Shown here: one piece after another, positions 1-8,272 of the stretch | How positions within the stretch are numbered: the first letter of the stretch is position 1 | How the letters are laid out: every line of letters begins with the position of its first letter | DNA from: Gemmatimonadota bacterium | GTDB taxonomy: Bacteria > Gemmatimonadota > Gemmatimonadetes > Gemmatimonadales > Gemmatimonadaceae | Length of the DNA stretch: 64,000 bases | Assembly: GCA_016719105.1 (NCBI GenBank) | Contig: JADKAQ010000014.1 | Coordinates: forward strand, 62,001 to 126,000 | Reading direction: 5' to 3' | Notes under the pieces: model-generated | Seen by the model: only the letters and a program-made list of their open reading frames with translations | Told to the model about the DNA's origin: nothing | Databases searched by the model: none | Program-made: the position numbers and the translations under genes

Positions 1-369
1 GAGTGCACGGGGAAGATCGGCGCGGTCGGCTTCTGCTACGGCGGCGGCATGGTCAACTTCCTGGCGACCCGCCTGGGGACCGACCTGTCGGCCGGGGTTC
101 CGTTCTACGGCTCCGCGCCCAACCTCGAGGACGTGGCGAAGATCCGCGCCCCGCTCATGGTGCAGTCAGCCGAGACCGATCCGCGCATCAACGCCAGCTG
201 GCCGGACTTCGAGAAGGCGCTGCAGGCGGCCAACGTGAAGTACGAGCGGCACCTCTATCCGGGGACGCAGCACGGCTTTAACAACGACACCACGCCGCGC
301 TACGACGCAGCGGCCGCCAAGCTGGCGTGGGGGCGTACGATCGCGTTCTTCCGGGAGCACGTGCGCTGA
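1..369 (+). CDS. Dienelactone hydrolase family protein, C-terminal part
   Basis: The gene is cut by the window edge; 122 residues are visible, read from base 1. The nucleophile elbow GFCYGGG is at visible residues 10-16, so the nucleophile is Cys12, as in dienelactone hydrolases rather than the usual serine. Asp60 in the ETDPRIN segment and His91 in the GTQHGF segment complete a Cys-Asp-His triad at the family's normal spacing. The family opens lactone rings or related esters in the cytoplasm. The missing N-terminus would decide whether the protein is exported. The family call is firm; the substrate is unknown. Confidence 0.9.
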   Translation, partial: ECTGKIGAVGFCYGGGMVNFLATRLGTDLSAGVPFYGSAPNLEDVAKIRAPLMVQSAETDPRINASWPDFEKALQAANVKYERHLYPGTQHGFNNDTTPRYDAAAAKLAWGRTIAFFREHVR

Positions 370-507
370 GCACCCGGCGCGCCGCAGGGCCCGGGCGCTG
401 GGGTGCCCGGGTGCTGCGGTCCTGTGGCGCGGCCGTGACAGGTGCGTTCGTGGCGGGGCGCTCAGCCACCACCTCGCCTCGGTGACTCACCTGTCGGTGG
501 CGGGCGA

Positions 508-570
508 CTCCTCCGCACGAGGGCGTGCCTCTTCCGCGCGAGGGGCTGCCCCTTCCACGCGAGAGCGACG
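508..570. repeat. Three imperfect 21-nt tandem units
   Basis: Units at 508-528, 529-549 and 550-570 share the pattern CTCxTCCGCxCGAGxGCxxGC. They lie in the spacer between the dienelactone hydrolase and the zinc-ribbon gene. The unit length is a multiple of three, so the overlapping open frame reads as a seven-residue repeat, but nothing else indicates translation here. The remainder of 370-588 shows no gene. Confidence 0.5.
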
Positions 571-588
571 GCCGCACTCGGCGGGCAA

Positions 589-882
589 ATGGCGCGACCA
601 AGGCAACCGCTCGCAAGCCCGCGTGTGGTAGCTTCCTGCACCCCCTCCCCTTTCCAACGCCCGAACGAGGATACCCCCCTGCAGCGATCCAAGGCCGTCG
701 CGCTTCAACAAGCGTGGGGCGACCGCCCCTGCGACCACCCGACGTTCTCGCGCGAGTACGACAACGGGGAGCGAACGGGGAACTACTGCTGCACGCAGTG
801 CGGCGCCTCGATCTCGTTCCGCGAGAAGGCCGAGCTCATGGCGACGCGCAACGCCGCCCCCATGCGGCCGCGCCGCGGGTAG
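589..882 (+). CDS. Small cysteine-rich (zinc-ribbon-like) protein
   Basis: The C-terminal 60 residues look like a genuine compact domain: a CDHP segment followed about 20 residues later by a CCTQCG knuckle, a plausible four-ligand metal site. Acidic and polar residues between them read like a folded protein. I placed the start at ATG 589 (97 residues). The first 30 residues are Pro/Arg-rich and may be untranslated, so a later non-ATG start near 676 is possible. There is a TAGCTT box at 628-633. I do not recognise a named family; a structural or regulatory zinc ribbon is an inference. Confidence 0.55.
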   Translation: MARPRQPLASPRVVASCTPSPFQRPNEDTPLQRSKAVALQQAWGDRPCDHPTFSREYDNGERTGNYCCTQCGASISFREKAELMATRNAAPMRPRRG

Positions 883-911
883 GCGGACGTTGCAGCTGAC
901 GCGGCAAGGCC

Positions 912-938
912 GCCATCGTCGCGCCGTGACGATGGCAG
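912..938. terminator. Hairpin between two small genes
   Basis: Nine-base arms GCCATCGTC and GACGATGGC are perfectly complementary around a short loop, just after the zinc-ribbon gene. No T-tract follows on the plus strand, so this may be a weak terminator or only a structured spacer. Confidence 0.35.
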
Positions 939-965
939 GGGCGGGGGGGGCTGACGCGCCTGCTC

Positions 966-1214
966 GTGGCCGTTGGGCTGCTCGCGGCCGTGGCCTGTGC
1001 CCGCGCCCCCTCGCCACTGTTGGTCCCCCCACTCGACATTCGCGGCGATTCGCTCGCGGAGGCGCGGTGGATCGCACGCGCCGCGCAGGAGTGCCCCGGT
1101 CAGATCAAGGTCCTCTTCGACGAAGGGGCCAACGACCTCGTGCGCGACTCGCTCGCCCGCCCGGTCTTTCGCGCGCGCCGTCACCTCATCGGCGTGCAGT
1201 GCGGCCCGCGCTAG
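966..1214 (+). CDS. Small putative exported protein
   Basis: This is an 82-residue frame starting at GTG 966. A short hydrophobic N-terminus ends in AAVACAR, a marginal lipobox, so the product may be a small lipoprotein. The mature part is mixed charged and hydrophobic (ARWIARAAQECPGQIK, VLFDEGANDLVRDS) with two cysteines, which looks like real protein rather than a GC-rich shadow frame. A run of eight G at 943-950 just upstream shifts frame relative to ATG 932, so the true start is uncertain. No family recognised. Confidence 0.45.
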   Translation: MAVGLLAAVACARAPSPLLVPPLDIRGDSLAEARWIARAAQECPGQIKVLFDEGANDLVRDSLARPVFRARRHLIGVQCGPR

Positions 1215-1235
1215 CACACGAGGCCCCACACGCTT

Positions 1236-1268
1236 GACGGGGCGCCTCGATCACCGAGACGCCCCGTC
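1236..1268. terminator. Bidirectional hairpin between convergent genes
   Basis: Fourteen-base arms at 1236-1249 and 1255-1268 (GACGGGGCG...CGCCCCGTC) pair with one mismatch. The hairpin sits between the end of the 966 gene and the end of katG, where transcription converges. There is no convincing T-tract, so the terminator role is inferred from position and stem strength. Confidence 0.5.
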
Positions 1269-1296
1269 GTGCATTCCTGACGCCGCGCGCCCCGAC

Positions 1297-3507
1297 TCAG
1301 GCCAGGTCGAAGCGATCGAGCTGCATCACCTTGTCCCACGCCGCCACGAAGTCGCGCACGAACCGCTCCTTCGCATCGTCCTGCGCATACACCTCGGCCA
1401 GCGCCCGCAGTTGCGAGTTGGAGCCGAAGACGAGGTCGACACGCGTGGCGGTCCACTTCACGTCGCCGGTCACGCGATCGCGCCCCTCGAAGACGTCCCC
1501 GGCATCGGAGGTCGCCTTCCACGCCGTCCCCATGTCGAGCAGGTGCCGGAAGAAGTCGTTGGTGAGCGTCTCCGGTCGGTCGGTGAAGACACCATGGCGC
1601 GACTGCCCGTGGTTGGCGTTCAGCACGCGCAGGCCGCCCACCAGGACCGTCATCTCCGGCGCCGTCAGCGTCAGGAGCTGCGCCTTGTCCACCAACAACT
1701 CCTCGGCAGACACGGTGTAGTTGGTCTTCAGGTAGTTGCGGAAGCCGTCGGCCGTGGGCTCGAGCACGGCGTACGACGCAACGTCCGTATGGTCCTGCGT
1801 GGCGTCCGTGCGTCCTGGCGTGAACGGCACCGTCACGTCGACGCCGGCCTTCCGCGCCGCTGCCTCGACGGCCGCGCACCCGCCCAGGACGATCAGGTCG
1901 GCGATCGACACCTGCTTCCCGTCAGTCCGCGAGCTGTTGAACTCCCGCTGGATCGTCTCGAGGATCTCGAGCGCGCGGGCGAGCTTGCCGGGCTGGTTGA
2001 CCTCCCAGTTCTTGGCCGGCGCGAGGCGAAGGCGCCCCCCGTTGGCCCCACCGCGCTTGTCAGAGCCACGGAAGGTCGAAGCCGACGCCCACGCCGTGGA
2101 GACGAGCTGGGAGATGGAGAGCCCCGATGCGAGCAGCGTGGCCTTGAGCGCCGCGATGTCGTGCGCGTCGATCTGCGCATGGTGCGCGACCGGAATCGGA
2201 TCCTGCCAGATCAGCTCTTCCGACGGGACGAGCGCGCCGAGGTAGCGCGAGCGCGGCCCCATGTCACGATGCGTGAGCTTGAACCACGCACGCGCGAAGG
2301 CGTCGGCCAACTGATCCGGATGCTCGTGGTAGCGGCGCGAGATCTTCTCGTAGATCGGGTCCATGCGCATCGCCATGTCGGCGGTGGACATCGCCGGGAG
2401 GACCTTGACCCCGGGACGGTGCGCATCGGGAACGACCCTCGCCTTCTCCTTGTCGGTCGGCTCCCAGATCCACGCGCCGGCCGGGCTCTTCACACACTCC
2501 CACTCCCAACCGAAAAGCGTGTCGAAGTAGCCATTGTCCCACGTGGTGGGAGTCGGGGTCCACGCCCCTTCGAGCCCCGAGGTCGTGGTGTGTTCGCCCT
2601 TGCCGGTACCGAGCTGGTTTCGCCAACCCAGTCCCTGCTCCTCGATCGGCGCCCCTTCGGGCTCGGGCCCAACGAGAGCCGGATCACCCGCGCCGTGCAT
2701 CTTGCCGAAGGTGTGGCCACCGGCGGTGAGCGCGACCGTCTCTTCGTCGTTCATCGCCATGCGCGCAAACGTCTCGCGGATATCCTTGGCCGACGCGAGA
2801 GGGTCCGGCTTGCCGTTAGGCCCTTCGGGGTTCACGTAGATGAGCCCCATCTGCACGGCCGCCAGCGGATTCTCCAGTTCACGTTCGCCGGAGTACCGCT
2901 TGTCGCCGAGCCATTCCGCCTCGGCCCCCCAGTAGATGTCCTCCTCGGGCTCCCAGACGTCGGCGCGACCGCCGGCAAAGCCGAAGGGCGTGAGTCCCAT
3001 CGATTCGATGGCGCAGTTGCCCGCGAAGACCATGAGGTCGGCCCACGACAGGCGGTTGCCGTACTTCTGCTTGATGGGCCAGAGCAGCCGGCGGGCCTTG
3101 TCGAGGTTGCCGTTGTCGGGCCAGCTGTTGAGCGGGGCGAAGCGCTGCGTCCCGGAGGAGGCGCCGCCACGGCCGTCAGCCGTGCGATAGGTGCCGGCGC
3201 TGTGCCAGGCCATGCGGATGAAGAGGGGGCCGTAGTGCCCGAAGTCGGCCGGCCACCAGTCCTGCGAGCGCGTCATCAGCTCGAACAGATCGCGCTTGAG
3301 CGCCTCGAGGTCGAGCTTCTTGAACTCCTCTGCGTAGTTGAACGTGGCGCCGAGGGGATTGGACTTGGCGGAGTGCTGATGGAGAATCGCCAGGTTGAGC
3401 TGATTGGGCCACCAGTCCCGGTTCGACCGTCCCCCTGCGGTGGCCGCCGTGGGTGCGTGGTGCATCACCGGGCACTTGCCGCCGTTCCCGCCGGATGTTC
3501 CGTCCAT
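1297..3507 (-). CDS. katG: Catalase-peroxidase KatG
   Basis: The 736-residue length is normal for bifunctional haem catalase-peroxidases, which remove hydrogen peroxide. Distal-pocket residues Arg98, Trp101 and His102 sit in the segment IRMAWHSAGTYR. Tyr224 (in GLIYVNPEG) and Met250 (in FARMAM) are at the positions that form the Met-Tyr-Trp cross-link with Trp101. The proximal haem ligand is His265 in GGHTFGK. A second, non-catalytic peroxidase-like half follows, as in all KatG proteins. It lacks a signal peptide and so is cytoplasmic. It appears monocistronic, with its promoter at about 3559-3564. Confidence 0.97.
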   Translation of the reverse strand: MDGTSGGNGGKCPVMHHAPTAATAGGRSNRDWWPNQLNLAILHQHSAKSNPLGATFNYAEEFKKLDLEALKRDLFELMTRSQDWWPADFGHYGPLFIRMAWHSAGTYRTADGRGGASSGTQRFAPLNSWPDNGNLDKARRLLWPIKQKYGNRLSWADLMVFAGNCAIESMGLTPFGFAGGRADVWEPEEDIYWGAEAEWLGDKRYSGERELENPLAAVQMGLIYVNPEGPNGKPDPLASAKDIRETFARMAMNDEETVALTAGGHTFGKMHGAGDPALVGPEPEGAPIEEQGLGWRNQLGTGKGEHTTTSGLEGAWTPTPTTWDNGYFDTLFGWEWECVKSPAGAWIWEPTDKEKARVVPDAHRPGVKVLPAMSTADMAMRMDPIYEKISRRYHEHPDQLADAFARAWFKLTHRDMGPRSRYLGALVPSEELIWQDPIPVAHHAQIDAHDIAALKATLLASGLSISQLVSTAWASASTFRGSDKRGGANGGRLRLAPAKNWEVNQPGKLARALEILETIQREFNSSRTDGKQVSIADLIVLGGCAAVEAAARKAGVDVTVPFTPGRTDATQDHTDVASYAVLEPTADGFRNYLKTNYTVSAEELLVDKAQLLTLTAPEMTVLVGGLRVLNANHGQSRHGVFTDRPETLTNDFFRHLLDMGTAWKATSDAGDVFEGRDRVTGDVKWTATRVDLVFGSNSQLRALAEVYAQDDAKERFVRDFVAAWDKVMQLDRFDLA

Positions 3508-3554
3508 ATATGGCCTCGTCGATCGTGGCTTGAGGATTGAGCGGTACTGTCGTG

Positions 3555-3572
3555 CTTCAATCTATCATGAAG
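3555..3572 (-). promoter_or_regulatory. katG promoter with inverted repeat
   Basis: On the minus strand a TAGATT -10-like box (bases 3564-3559) lies inside an inverted repeat CTTCA-N8-TGAAG spanning 3555-3572. Transcription would start near 3552, giving katG a leader of about 45 nt. A dyad over the -10 box is a sensible place for a peroxide- or iron-responsive repressor. The regulator is not identifiable from this window. Confidence 0.35.
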
Positions 3573-3654
3573 CGGCTCGCCGGCCGTCCGGTTTCCGGCG
3601 CGCCGCACCCGGCCGCGTCGACGCGCGCACTGGTGGCCGCCCCCGCGCACGCGC

Positions 3655-3662
3655 TATTGTCG
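3655..3662 (+). promoter_or_regulatory. -10-like box TATTGTCG
   Basis: TATTGTCG ends five bases before the ATG at 3668, so the expected transcription start falls at or next to the start codon. It resembles the TAnATTCG boxes at 6035, 35634 and 52313. No clear -35 element is visible. Confidence 0.35.
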
Positions 3663-3667
3663 ACCGC

Positions 3668-4168
3668 ATGTCCAACCGAAACCGACTCGCCATCGCGCTG
3701 GCCGTGCTCTCGCTCGCGCTCCTCTGGCCGGGGCTGGTGCAGCCGGCGCTCACGATTCGCGCCACGATCGAACTGTTCGGCGTCTCGCGCGAGATCACCA
3801 ATGAGACGCGCAGCGTGGTGGGCGCCGTCCGGTCGTTGCACGCGTCGGGGAACCTCTTCGTCGCCGGACTGATCGTCCTCTTCAGCATCGTGGTCCCGAT
3901 CACCAAGGCCGCGCTGCTCCTCCCGATCTTCGCGCTGCGCGGCTCGGCGACGTCGTACCGGCTGTATGCGCTGGTCCAGAGCATCAGCAAGTGGTCGATG
4001 GCCGACGTCTTTGCGGTCGGCATGCTCATCGCCCTGCTCGTGGCGAAGGGGACGGCCAACCTGTCGGCCGTCGCGGGGCCGGGCTTCTACTACTTTGCCG
4101 CCTACTGCCTGGTCTCCAACGCCGCCTTCCAGGCGCTGCGGATCGAGCGCCCGGCATCGTCGATGTAG
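3668..4168 (+). CDS. Paraquat-inducible protein A (PqiA) family membrane protein
   Basis: A 166-residue integral membrane protein with about four hydrophobic segments. The diagnostic PqiA stretch SKWSMADVFAVGML lies near residue 105. PqiA proteins work with MCE-domain PqiB and PqiC in lipid trafficking across the envelope. This one is a single-domain copy with no pqiB or mce gene nearby, so its partner is elsewhere or absent. ATG 3668 was chosen because a -10-like box stands directly before it and because it removes an implausible upstream extension that would overlap the katG start. Confidence 0.85.
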   Translation: MSNRNRLAIALAVLSLALLWPGLVQPALTIRATIELFGVSREITNETRSVVGAVRSLHASGNLFVAGLIVLFSIVVPITKAALLLPIFALRGSATSYRLYALVQSISKWSMADVFAVGMLIALLVAKGTANLSAVAGPGFYYFAAYCLVSNAAFQALRIERPASSM

Positions 4169-4210
4169 GGGGCGACCGCCGTCGTCACGAGCGGCCGTCG
4201 CGCGGAATCG

Positions 4211-4654
4211 CTATTTCGCCGCCGGGTCGCCGCGCTTGGCGGCGATGCGGAACTTGGCGACCGGCAGGCTGTCGAGCGTCACGATCCCTTCGATGGCGTC
4301 ATCGCTCACGAAGGCCCCGTCGTGCTCCAGGCGCTTTCCCTCGGGGGCCGTGACACGGAAGCGGAGGCGCTTCCCTTCGCGCACGACATTCCCGATCGGC
4401 CCGGCCCCTTGCCCCGGGACCATCGCCGTCCCCGCCAGGTTCGCTCCGGCCTGCGTGAAGGTGTAGTTCACCGGCACGACGAGGGTGCTGTCGCCGAGCT
4501 GCACGGTCGCGGTCCCGCTCCACAACCCCACCAGGGTCGGCATCGACGCCGGTGCGGGGGCGCTCGCCCGGCGGGACTGTGCCCCCGCCGAGTCGGCGGC
4601 GACAAGGACGAGCGCGGTGGTAACGACGAGCGGCAGGACGCGACGCAGGAGCAT
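4211..4654 (-). CDS. Exported protein of unknown function
   Basis: A 147-residue protein with a Sec signal peptide (residues 1-25, ending SAGAQS). The mature domain begins with LVGLWSGTATVQ and alternates short polar and hydrophobic strands (LVVPVNYTFTQ, LRFRVTAPEG), so it is probably a small beta-rich, lipocalin-like fold. It converges on the PqiA-like gene and stands alone on this strand. The phrase GxWxGxxxV is common in exported lipid-binding or inhibitor-like domains, but I cannot assign a function. Confidence 0.75.
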   Translation of the reverse strand: MLLRRVLPLVVTTALVLVAADSAGAQSRRASAPAPASMPTLVGLWSGTATVQLGDSTLVVPVNYTFTQAGANLAGTAMVPGQGAGPIGNVVREGKRLRFRVTAPEGKRLEHDGAFVSDDAIEGIVTLDSLPVAKFRIAAKRGDPAAK

Positions 4655-4913
4655 GCTCCACTCCGAATAGGGGTCAACAGGTGCGGAGTGATACCGCGCC
4701 GGCGAGAGAAAGTACCATGTCGGGACGATCGGGGGAGCCGGCGACCGCCATCTCGCGCGCCACGTGCGCCCGCCCCGCGCATGTCAGAGCAGTGTCAGAA
4801 GTGTTCCACGACATCGCCCATACGAGCACTCGAGCGCACCTTCGTGCCGCCGCGCTCCCAACGCTGCACAGCGATGCCCCTCATCAGGACTCCCCTCTCC
4901 TTTGGTGCGTGAC

Positions 4914-5900
4914 ATGCCTGTTCGACGCGGAATGCTCGTGGCCATGCTGCTGCTTTTCGCTCGCCTCCTTCCGGCGCAGGTCCGGCACGTCGGCGACCTC
5001 AACACGCGGGAGCTCCGCGCGCTCGATCGCGCGCGCACGGTCGTCATTCTCCAGGGCGGCATGCTGGAGGAGCACGGCCCGTACTTGCCAGCGTTCACCG
5101 ACGGCATCCTGAGCGCGCGCCTGACGAGCGAGCTCGCAGCCGGGATCGCGCGGCAGCGCCCCGGCTGGACGGCGCTGATCTTTCCGCCGGTCTCGGTTGG
5201 GGCGAGCGGCTCCAACGAGATCGGGCGCCAATACTCGTTTGCGGGGACGTACGCCGTGCGTCCGTCGACGCTTCGGGCGGCGTTCGTCGACCTCGCGAGT
5301 GAGCTGGGGGAGCAGGGCTTTCGCTGGGTGCTGGTGGTGCACGTCCACGGGTCGCCACTCCACATCGGGGCGCTCGACGATGCATCGGACTTCTTTCACG
5401 ACACGTACGGCGGGACGATGGTGAACCTGTGGGGGCTCATCCCGGTGCTGGGCGGATGGGGGAGCGCCATGTCGATCATGACGCCGGACGAGAAGCGCGC
5501 TGATGGGCTCTCGCTCCACGCGGGGATGGACGAACACAGCCTGATGCTCTACCTGCGTCCGGAGCTCGTCGCCCGCGACTATCGTCAGGCACCCGTCGTC
5601 TCTGGCGCGAACTACGCCGAGGCCTTCGCGGTTGCCAGGCGGGAGGGATGGCCGGGCTACCTCGGCGCACCGCACCTGGCCACCGCCGAGTTCGGGGAGC
5701 GGATCTGGCGCTCCTTCTCGGCGGCGACGGAGAAGACGGCGCTGGAGATCCTCGACGGCCGGGACCCGGCGAGCTATCCGCGATACGTGACGTACCTCAA
5801 GTCGCAGGCGCCGTATCGCGAGTGGATCGACTCGTCGATGGTCCGCGATTCGCTCGCCGGCAGCCGCCTGTCCAGCTGGCTCGCGCGGCGTCCGCGCTGA
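4914..5900 (+). CDS. Exported creatininase-family metallohydrolase
   Basis: A 328-residue protein with an N-terminal signal (MLVAMLLLFARLLPAQ). The creatininase metal site begins with LEEHGPYLPAFTDG: Glu, His and Asp at the family spacing for a binuclear centre. A further His in VVHVHGSP and the DEHS segment are likely ligands. Family members are amidohydrolases acting on creatinine, mycofactocin precursors or formamidopyrimidines; periplasmic members are common in soil bacteria and their substrates are unknown. ATG 4914 was chosen because it precedes the signal peptide; ATG 4932 is an alternative. Confidence 0.88.
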   Translation: MPVRRGMLVAMLLLFARLLPAQVRHVGDLNTRELRALDRARTVVILQGGMLEEHGPYLPAFTDGILSARLTSELAAGIARQRPGWTALIFPPVSVGASGSNEIGRQYSFAGTYAVRPSTLRAAFVDLASELGEQGFRWVLVVHVHGSPLHIGALDDASDFFHDTYGGTMVNLWGLIPVLGGWGSAMSIMTPDEKRADGLSLHAGMDEHSLMLYLRPELVARDYRQAPVVSGANYAEAFAVARREGWPGYLGAPHLATAEFGERIWRSFSAATEKTALEILDGRDPASYPRYVTYLKSQAPYREWIDSSMVRDSLAGSRLSSWLARRPR

Positions 5901-6034
5901 GCGGCCGGCGCGCACGGTCACCTAACCAGTCCGTGCATTTCGGCGGTTCGTCCCGCAGCCGCCAGAACCGTCGCTGCGCCAGCCGCCCGGCGCTCGTGCG
6001 GGCGGCCGAGGCTGGCCTCGTTCCCCGAGGGCCG

Positions 6035-6042
6035 TATATTCG
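6035..6042 (+). promoter_or_regulatory. -10 box TATATTCG at a leaderless start
   Basis: TATATT is a near-consensus -10 element whose last base is six nucleotides before the ATG at 6046. Transcription would therefore begin at or next to the start codon. No Shine-Dalgarno sequence could fit, which supports a leaderless mRNA. Confidence 0.5.
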
Positions 6043-6045
6043 GGC

Positions 6046-7116
6046 ATGACGACTCGTCGACGATTCCTCGGACAGACGGCCGGGCTGCTCGCTGCCGGCT
6101 ACCTCGGTGCCCCGGAGCTGCGCCGCGTGGGCGCTCACGCTCCCCTGCGCATCCTCATCCTCGGTGGGACCGGATTCATCGGCCCGCACATGGTGCGACG
6201 CGCCATCGCCGGCGGACACAAGGTCACCCTGTTCAATCGCGGGCGCAGCAATGCCGACCTCTTTCCCGACGTCGAGACGCTGACGGGGGACCGGGACGGG
6301 CAGCTCGACGCCCTGCGCGGCCGCGCCTGGGACGTGGTGATCGACAACAGCGGCTACGTGCCGCGCCACGTGCGCGACTCGGTGCAGCTGCTGGCGCCTA
6401 ACGTGGGGCGTTACATCTTCGTCTCTACGGGGTCGGTGTACGCGGCGGGCGAACCCCGGTACGACGAGGACTCGCCGCTGCTCAAGGCCCCCGATCCGGC
6501 GAGCGAGGAAGTCAACAAGTACTACGGCGAGCTCAAGGTGCTCTGCGAGCAGGCGGTGCGTGAGGCGTACGGCGACAAGGGGACGATCCTGCGGCTGCAC
6601 ATCGTGGCGGGACCGGGCGATCCGACGCACCGCTTCACCTACTGGCCGGTGCGCATCGCCGCCGGGGGCGAAGTGATTGCGCCCGGCGAGAAGGACGCGA
6701 CCGTCCAGCACATCGACGTGCGCGACCTGGCCGACTTCGCGCTGCGCTGCGCGGAGCAGGGACATGGCGGCATCTACAACGTGGCCGGTCCCGCCGCCTC
6801 GCCGATGACGTTGGCGACCTATCTGGAGGAAGTGCGCGTCGGCGTGAAGTCGGCGGCGACGTTCACCTGGATCGACCACGCATTCCTGGCCGAGCGCAAG
6901 GTGGCGTTCCCGATGGTGATGCCGCCGGCGATGCGCGGCCTGTCGCGTGTGAGCGCCGCGCGCGCCGTGGCCAAGGGGCTCACCTTCCGTCCCGTGCGCG
7001 AGACGGCCGCCGACACGCTGGCCTGGTTCAAGAGCGCGCCGGCAGCCGCAACGAAGGATCTCACGCTCGACCTCGAACGTGACGCGCGGGTGTTGCGCGA
7101 GTGGAAGGCCAAATAG
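6046..7116 (+). CDS. Tat-exported NAD-dependent epimerase/dehydratase (extended SDR)
   Basis: A 356-residue protein that starts with a twin-arginine leader (TTRRRFLGQTAGLLAAG). The Rossmann motif GGTGFIG is at residues 40-46, and the SDR catalytic pair Tyr-x3-Lys is in YYGELK near residue 160. A FTYWPVR segment shared with the paralogue at 27358-28521 defines this subfamily. Tat export fits a protein that folds with its nucleotide cofactor before crossing the membrane. Substrate unknown, probably a sugar or glycoside. The downstream beta-lactamase gene starts 46 nt later and may be co-transcribed. Confidence 0.9.
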   Translation: MTTRRRFLGQTAGLLAAGYLGAPELRRVGAHAPLRILILGGTGFIGPHMVRRAIAGGHKVTLFNRGRSNADLFPDVETLTGDRDGQLDALRGRAWDVVIDNSGYVPRHVRDSVQLLAPNVGRYIFVSTGSVYAAGEPRYDEDSPLLKAPDPASEEVNKYYGELKVLCEQAVREAYGDKGTILRLHIVAGPGDPTHRFTYWPVRIAAGGEVIAPGEKDATVQHIDVRDLADFALRCAEQGHGGIYNVAGPAASPMTLATYLEEVRVGVKSAATFTWIDHAFLAERKVAFPMVMPPAMRGLSRVSAARAVAKGLTFRPVRETAADTLAWFKSAPAAATKDLTLDLERDARVLREWKAK

Positions 7117-7162
7117 CGAGGCCGACCGGTCCCGTTCCCCGACTCCCCCGTCCCGAGTTGCC

Positions 7163-8143
7163 ATGCGCCGAACCCTGATTGCCCTGGTCACGTTAGGCGC
7201 CGTATCGGTGGCGGCGAGCGCCCAGTCGACCGACCGCCTCTCGAAGGAAATCGCCCGCATCGAGCCCGCCTCCGGCGGCCAGCTCGGGGTGGCCGCCGTG
7301 CACCTCGAGAGCGGCCGAAGCTTCTTCTACAAGGCGGACGACCAGTATCCGATGGCCAGCACCTACAAGGTGCCGATGGCGGTGCAGGCCTTCACGCTCG
7401 CGGAACAAGGGAAGCTCGACCTCAACCGAATGGTCGCGTGGGACACCACCGACCTGCACATCGGGAGCGAGGCGTTCCTGCTCTTCCGGAAGCCCGGCTT
7501 CGCCATGTCGGTGCGGAACCTCATCGAGACGATGCTGATCCTCTCGGAGAACAACGCCACCGACCTGGTCCTGGCCCTCGACGGTGGCGGCGCCGCGGTC
7601 ACCAAGCGCCTGCGCGACGCGGGGATCACCGACATGCGCGTCGACCGGCCGACCGCCGAGATCATCGCCCATCCGTTCGGCATCACCGACATCTGGACCA
7701 ACGGCAAGTTCGATCGGTCGAAGTGGGAGCGGCAGTATGCGGCGCTGAGCCCGGCCCGCCGCGATTCGGCAGCGTACTACTATGCGCGCGACCCGCGCGA
7801 CCATGCGTCGCCCCGGGCGATGCTGACGCTCCTGACCAAACTCTGGAAAGGCGAATTGCTCAACACGGAGCACACCGCGGCGCTGCTCGACATCATGTAC
7901 CGATGCGAGACCGGCGCCGGGCGCATCAAGGGGATGCTCCCGATCGGCACCAAGGTCGCCCACAAGACGGGGACGTATCCGGGGACGGTCAACGACGTCG
8001 GGATCATCGACCTCCCCGACGGAACGCACGTCGCGGTGGCGCTCTATCTCAAGCAGTCGAGCAAGATCGAGGGCAAGGAGCTCGAGGACGCGATCGCCCA
8101 GTCGGCGCGCGCCGTGTACGACTTCTTCCTCTTTCGCGACTGA
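7163..8143 (+). CDS. Class A beta-lactamase-like serine hydrolase
   Basis: A 326-residue exported protein (signal ends ASAQS). All three serine beta-lactamase motifs are present: STYK (Ser66-Lys69), SEN (128-130) and KTG (near 268). The DPRDHASPRAM segment matches the end of the class A omega loop. Between the VDRP region and that segment there are about 35 extra residues rich in Trp and Tyr, so the loop carrying the deacylation glutamate is longer than in TEM or CTX-M enzymes. The glutamate may be the one in PTAEII. It could hydrolyse beta-lactams or act on peptidoglycan-like substrates. Confidence 0.88.
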   Translation: MRRTLIALVTLGAVSVAASAQSTDRLSKEIARIEPASGGQLGVAAVHLESGRSFFYKADDQYPMASTYKVPMAVQAFTLAEQGKLDLNRMVAWDTTDLHIGSEAFLLFRKPGFAMSVRNLIETMLILSENNATDLVLALDGGGAAVTKRLRDAGITDMRVDRPTAEIIAHPFGITDIWTNGKFDRSKWERQYAALSPARRDSAAYYYARDPRDHASPRAMLTLLTKLWKGELLNTEHTAALLDIMYRCETGAGRIKGMLPIGTKVAHKTGTYPGTVNDVGIIDLPDGTHVAVALYLKQSSKIEGKELEDAIAQSARAVYDFFLFRD

Positions 8144-8272
8144 CGGCCGGCGCGCGGGGGAGATAGGGGGCGGGGGGCTCGCGCCAGCGTTGCATCCGCT
8201 GGCGCCCGGGGAGCCGGAGGGGCAATTTCGGCGCGCCGCCGATCCTCCATCCTCGTGCTCCCAACCGTCGCC

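Noticed and set aside
442..588. Upstream extension of the zinc-ribbon protein
   Set aside because: The N-terminal translation is an Arg/Pro-rich product of the 21-nt repeats; the conserved-looking part begins much later.
973..3540. 855-codon plus-strand open frame opposite katG
   Set aside because: It is the antisense shadow of katG; Arg/His/Val-rich composition and no domains. Long antisense frames are expected at this G+C content.
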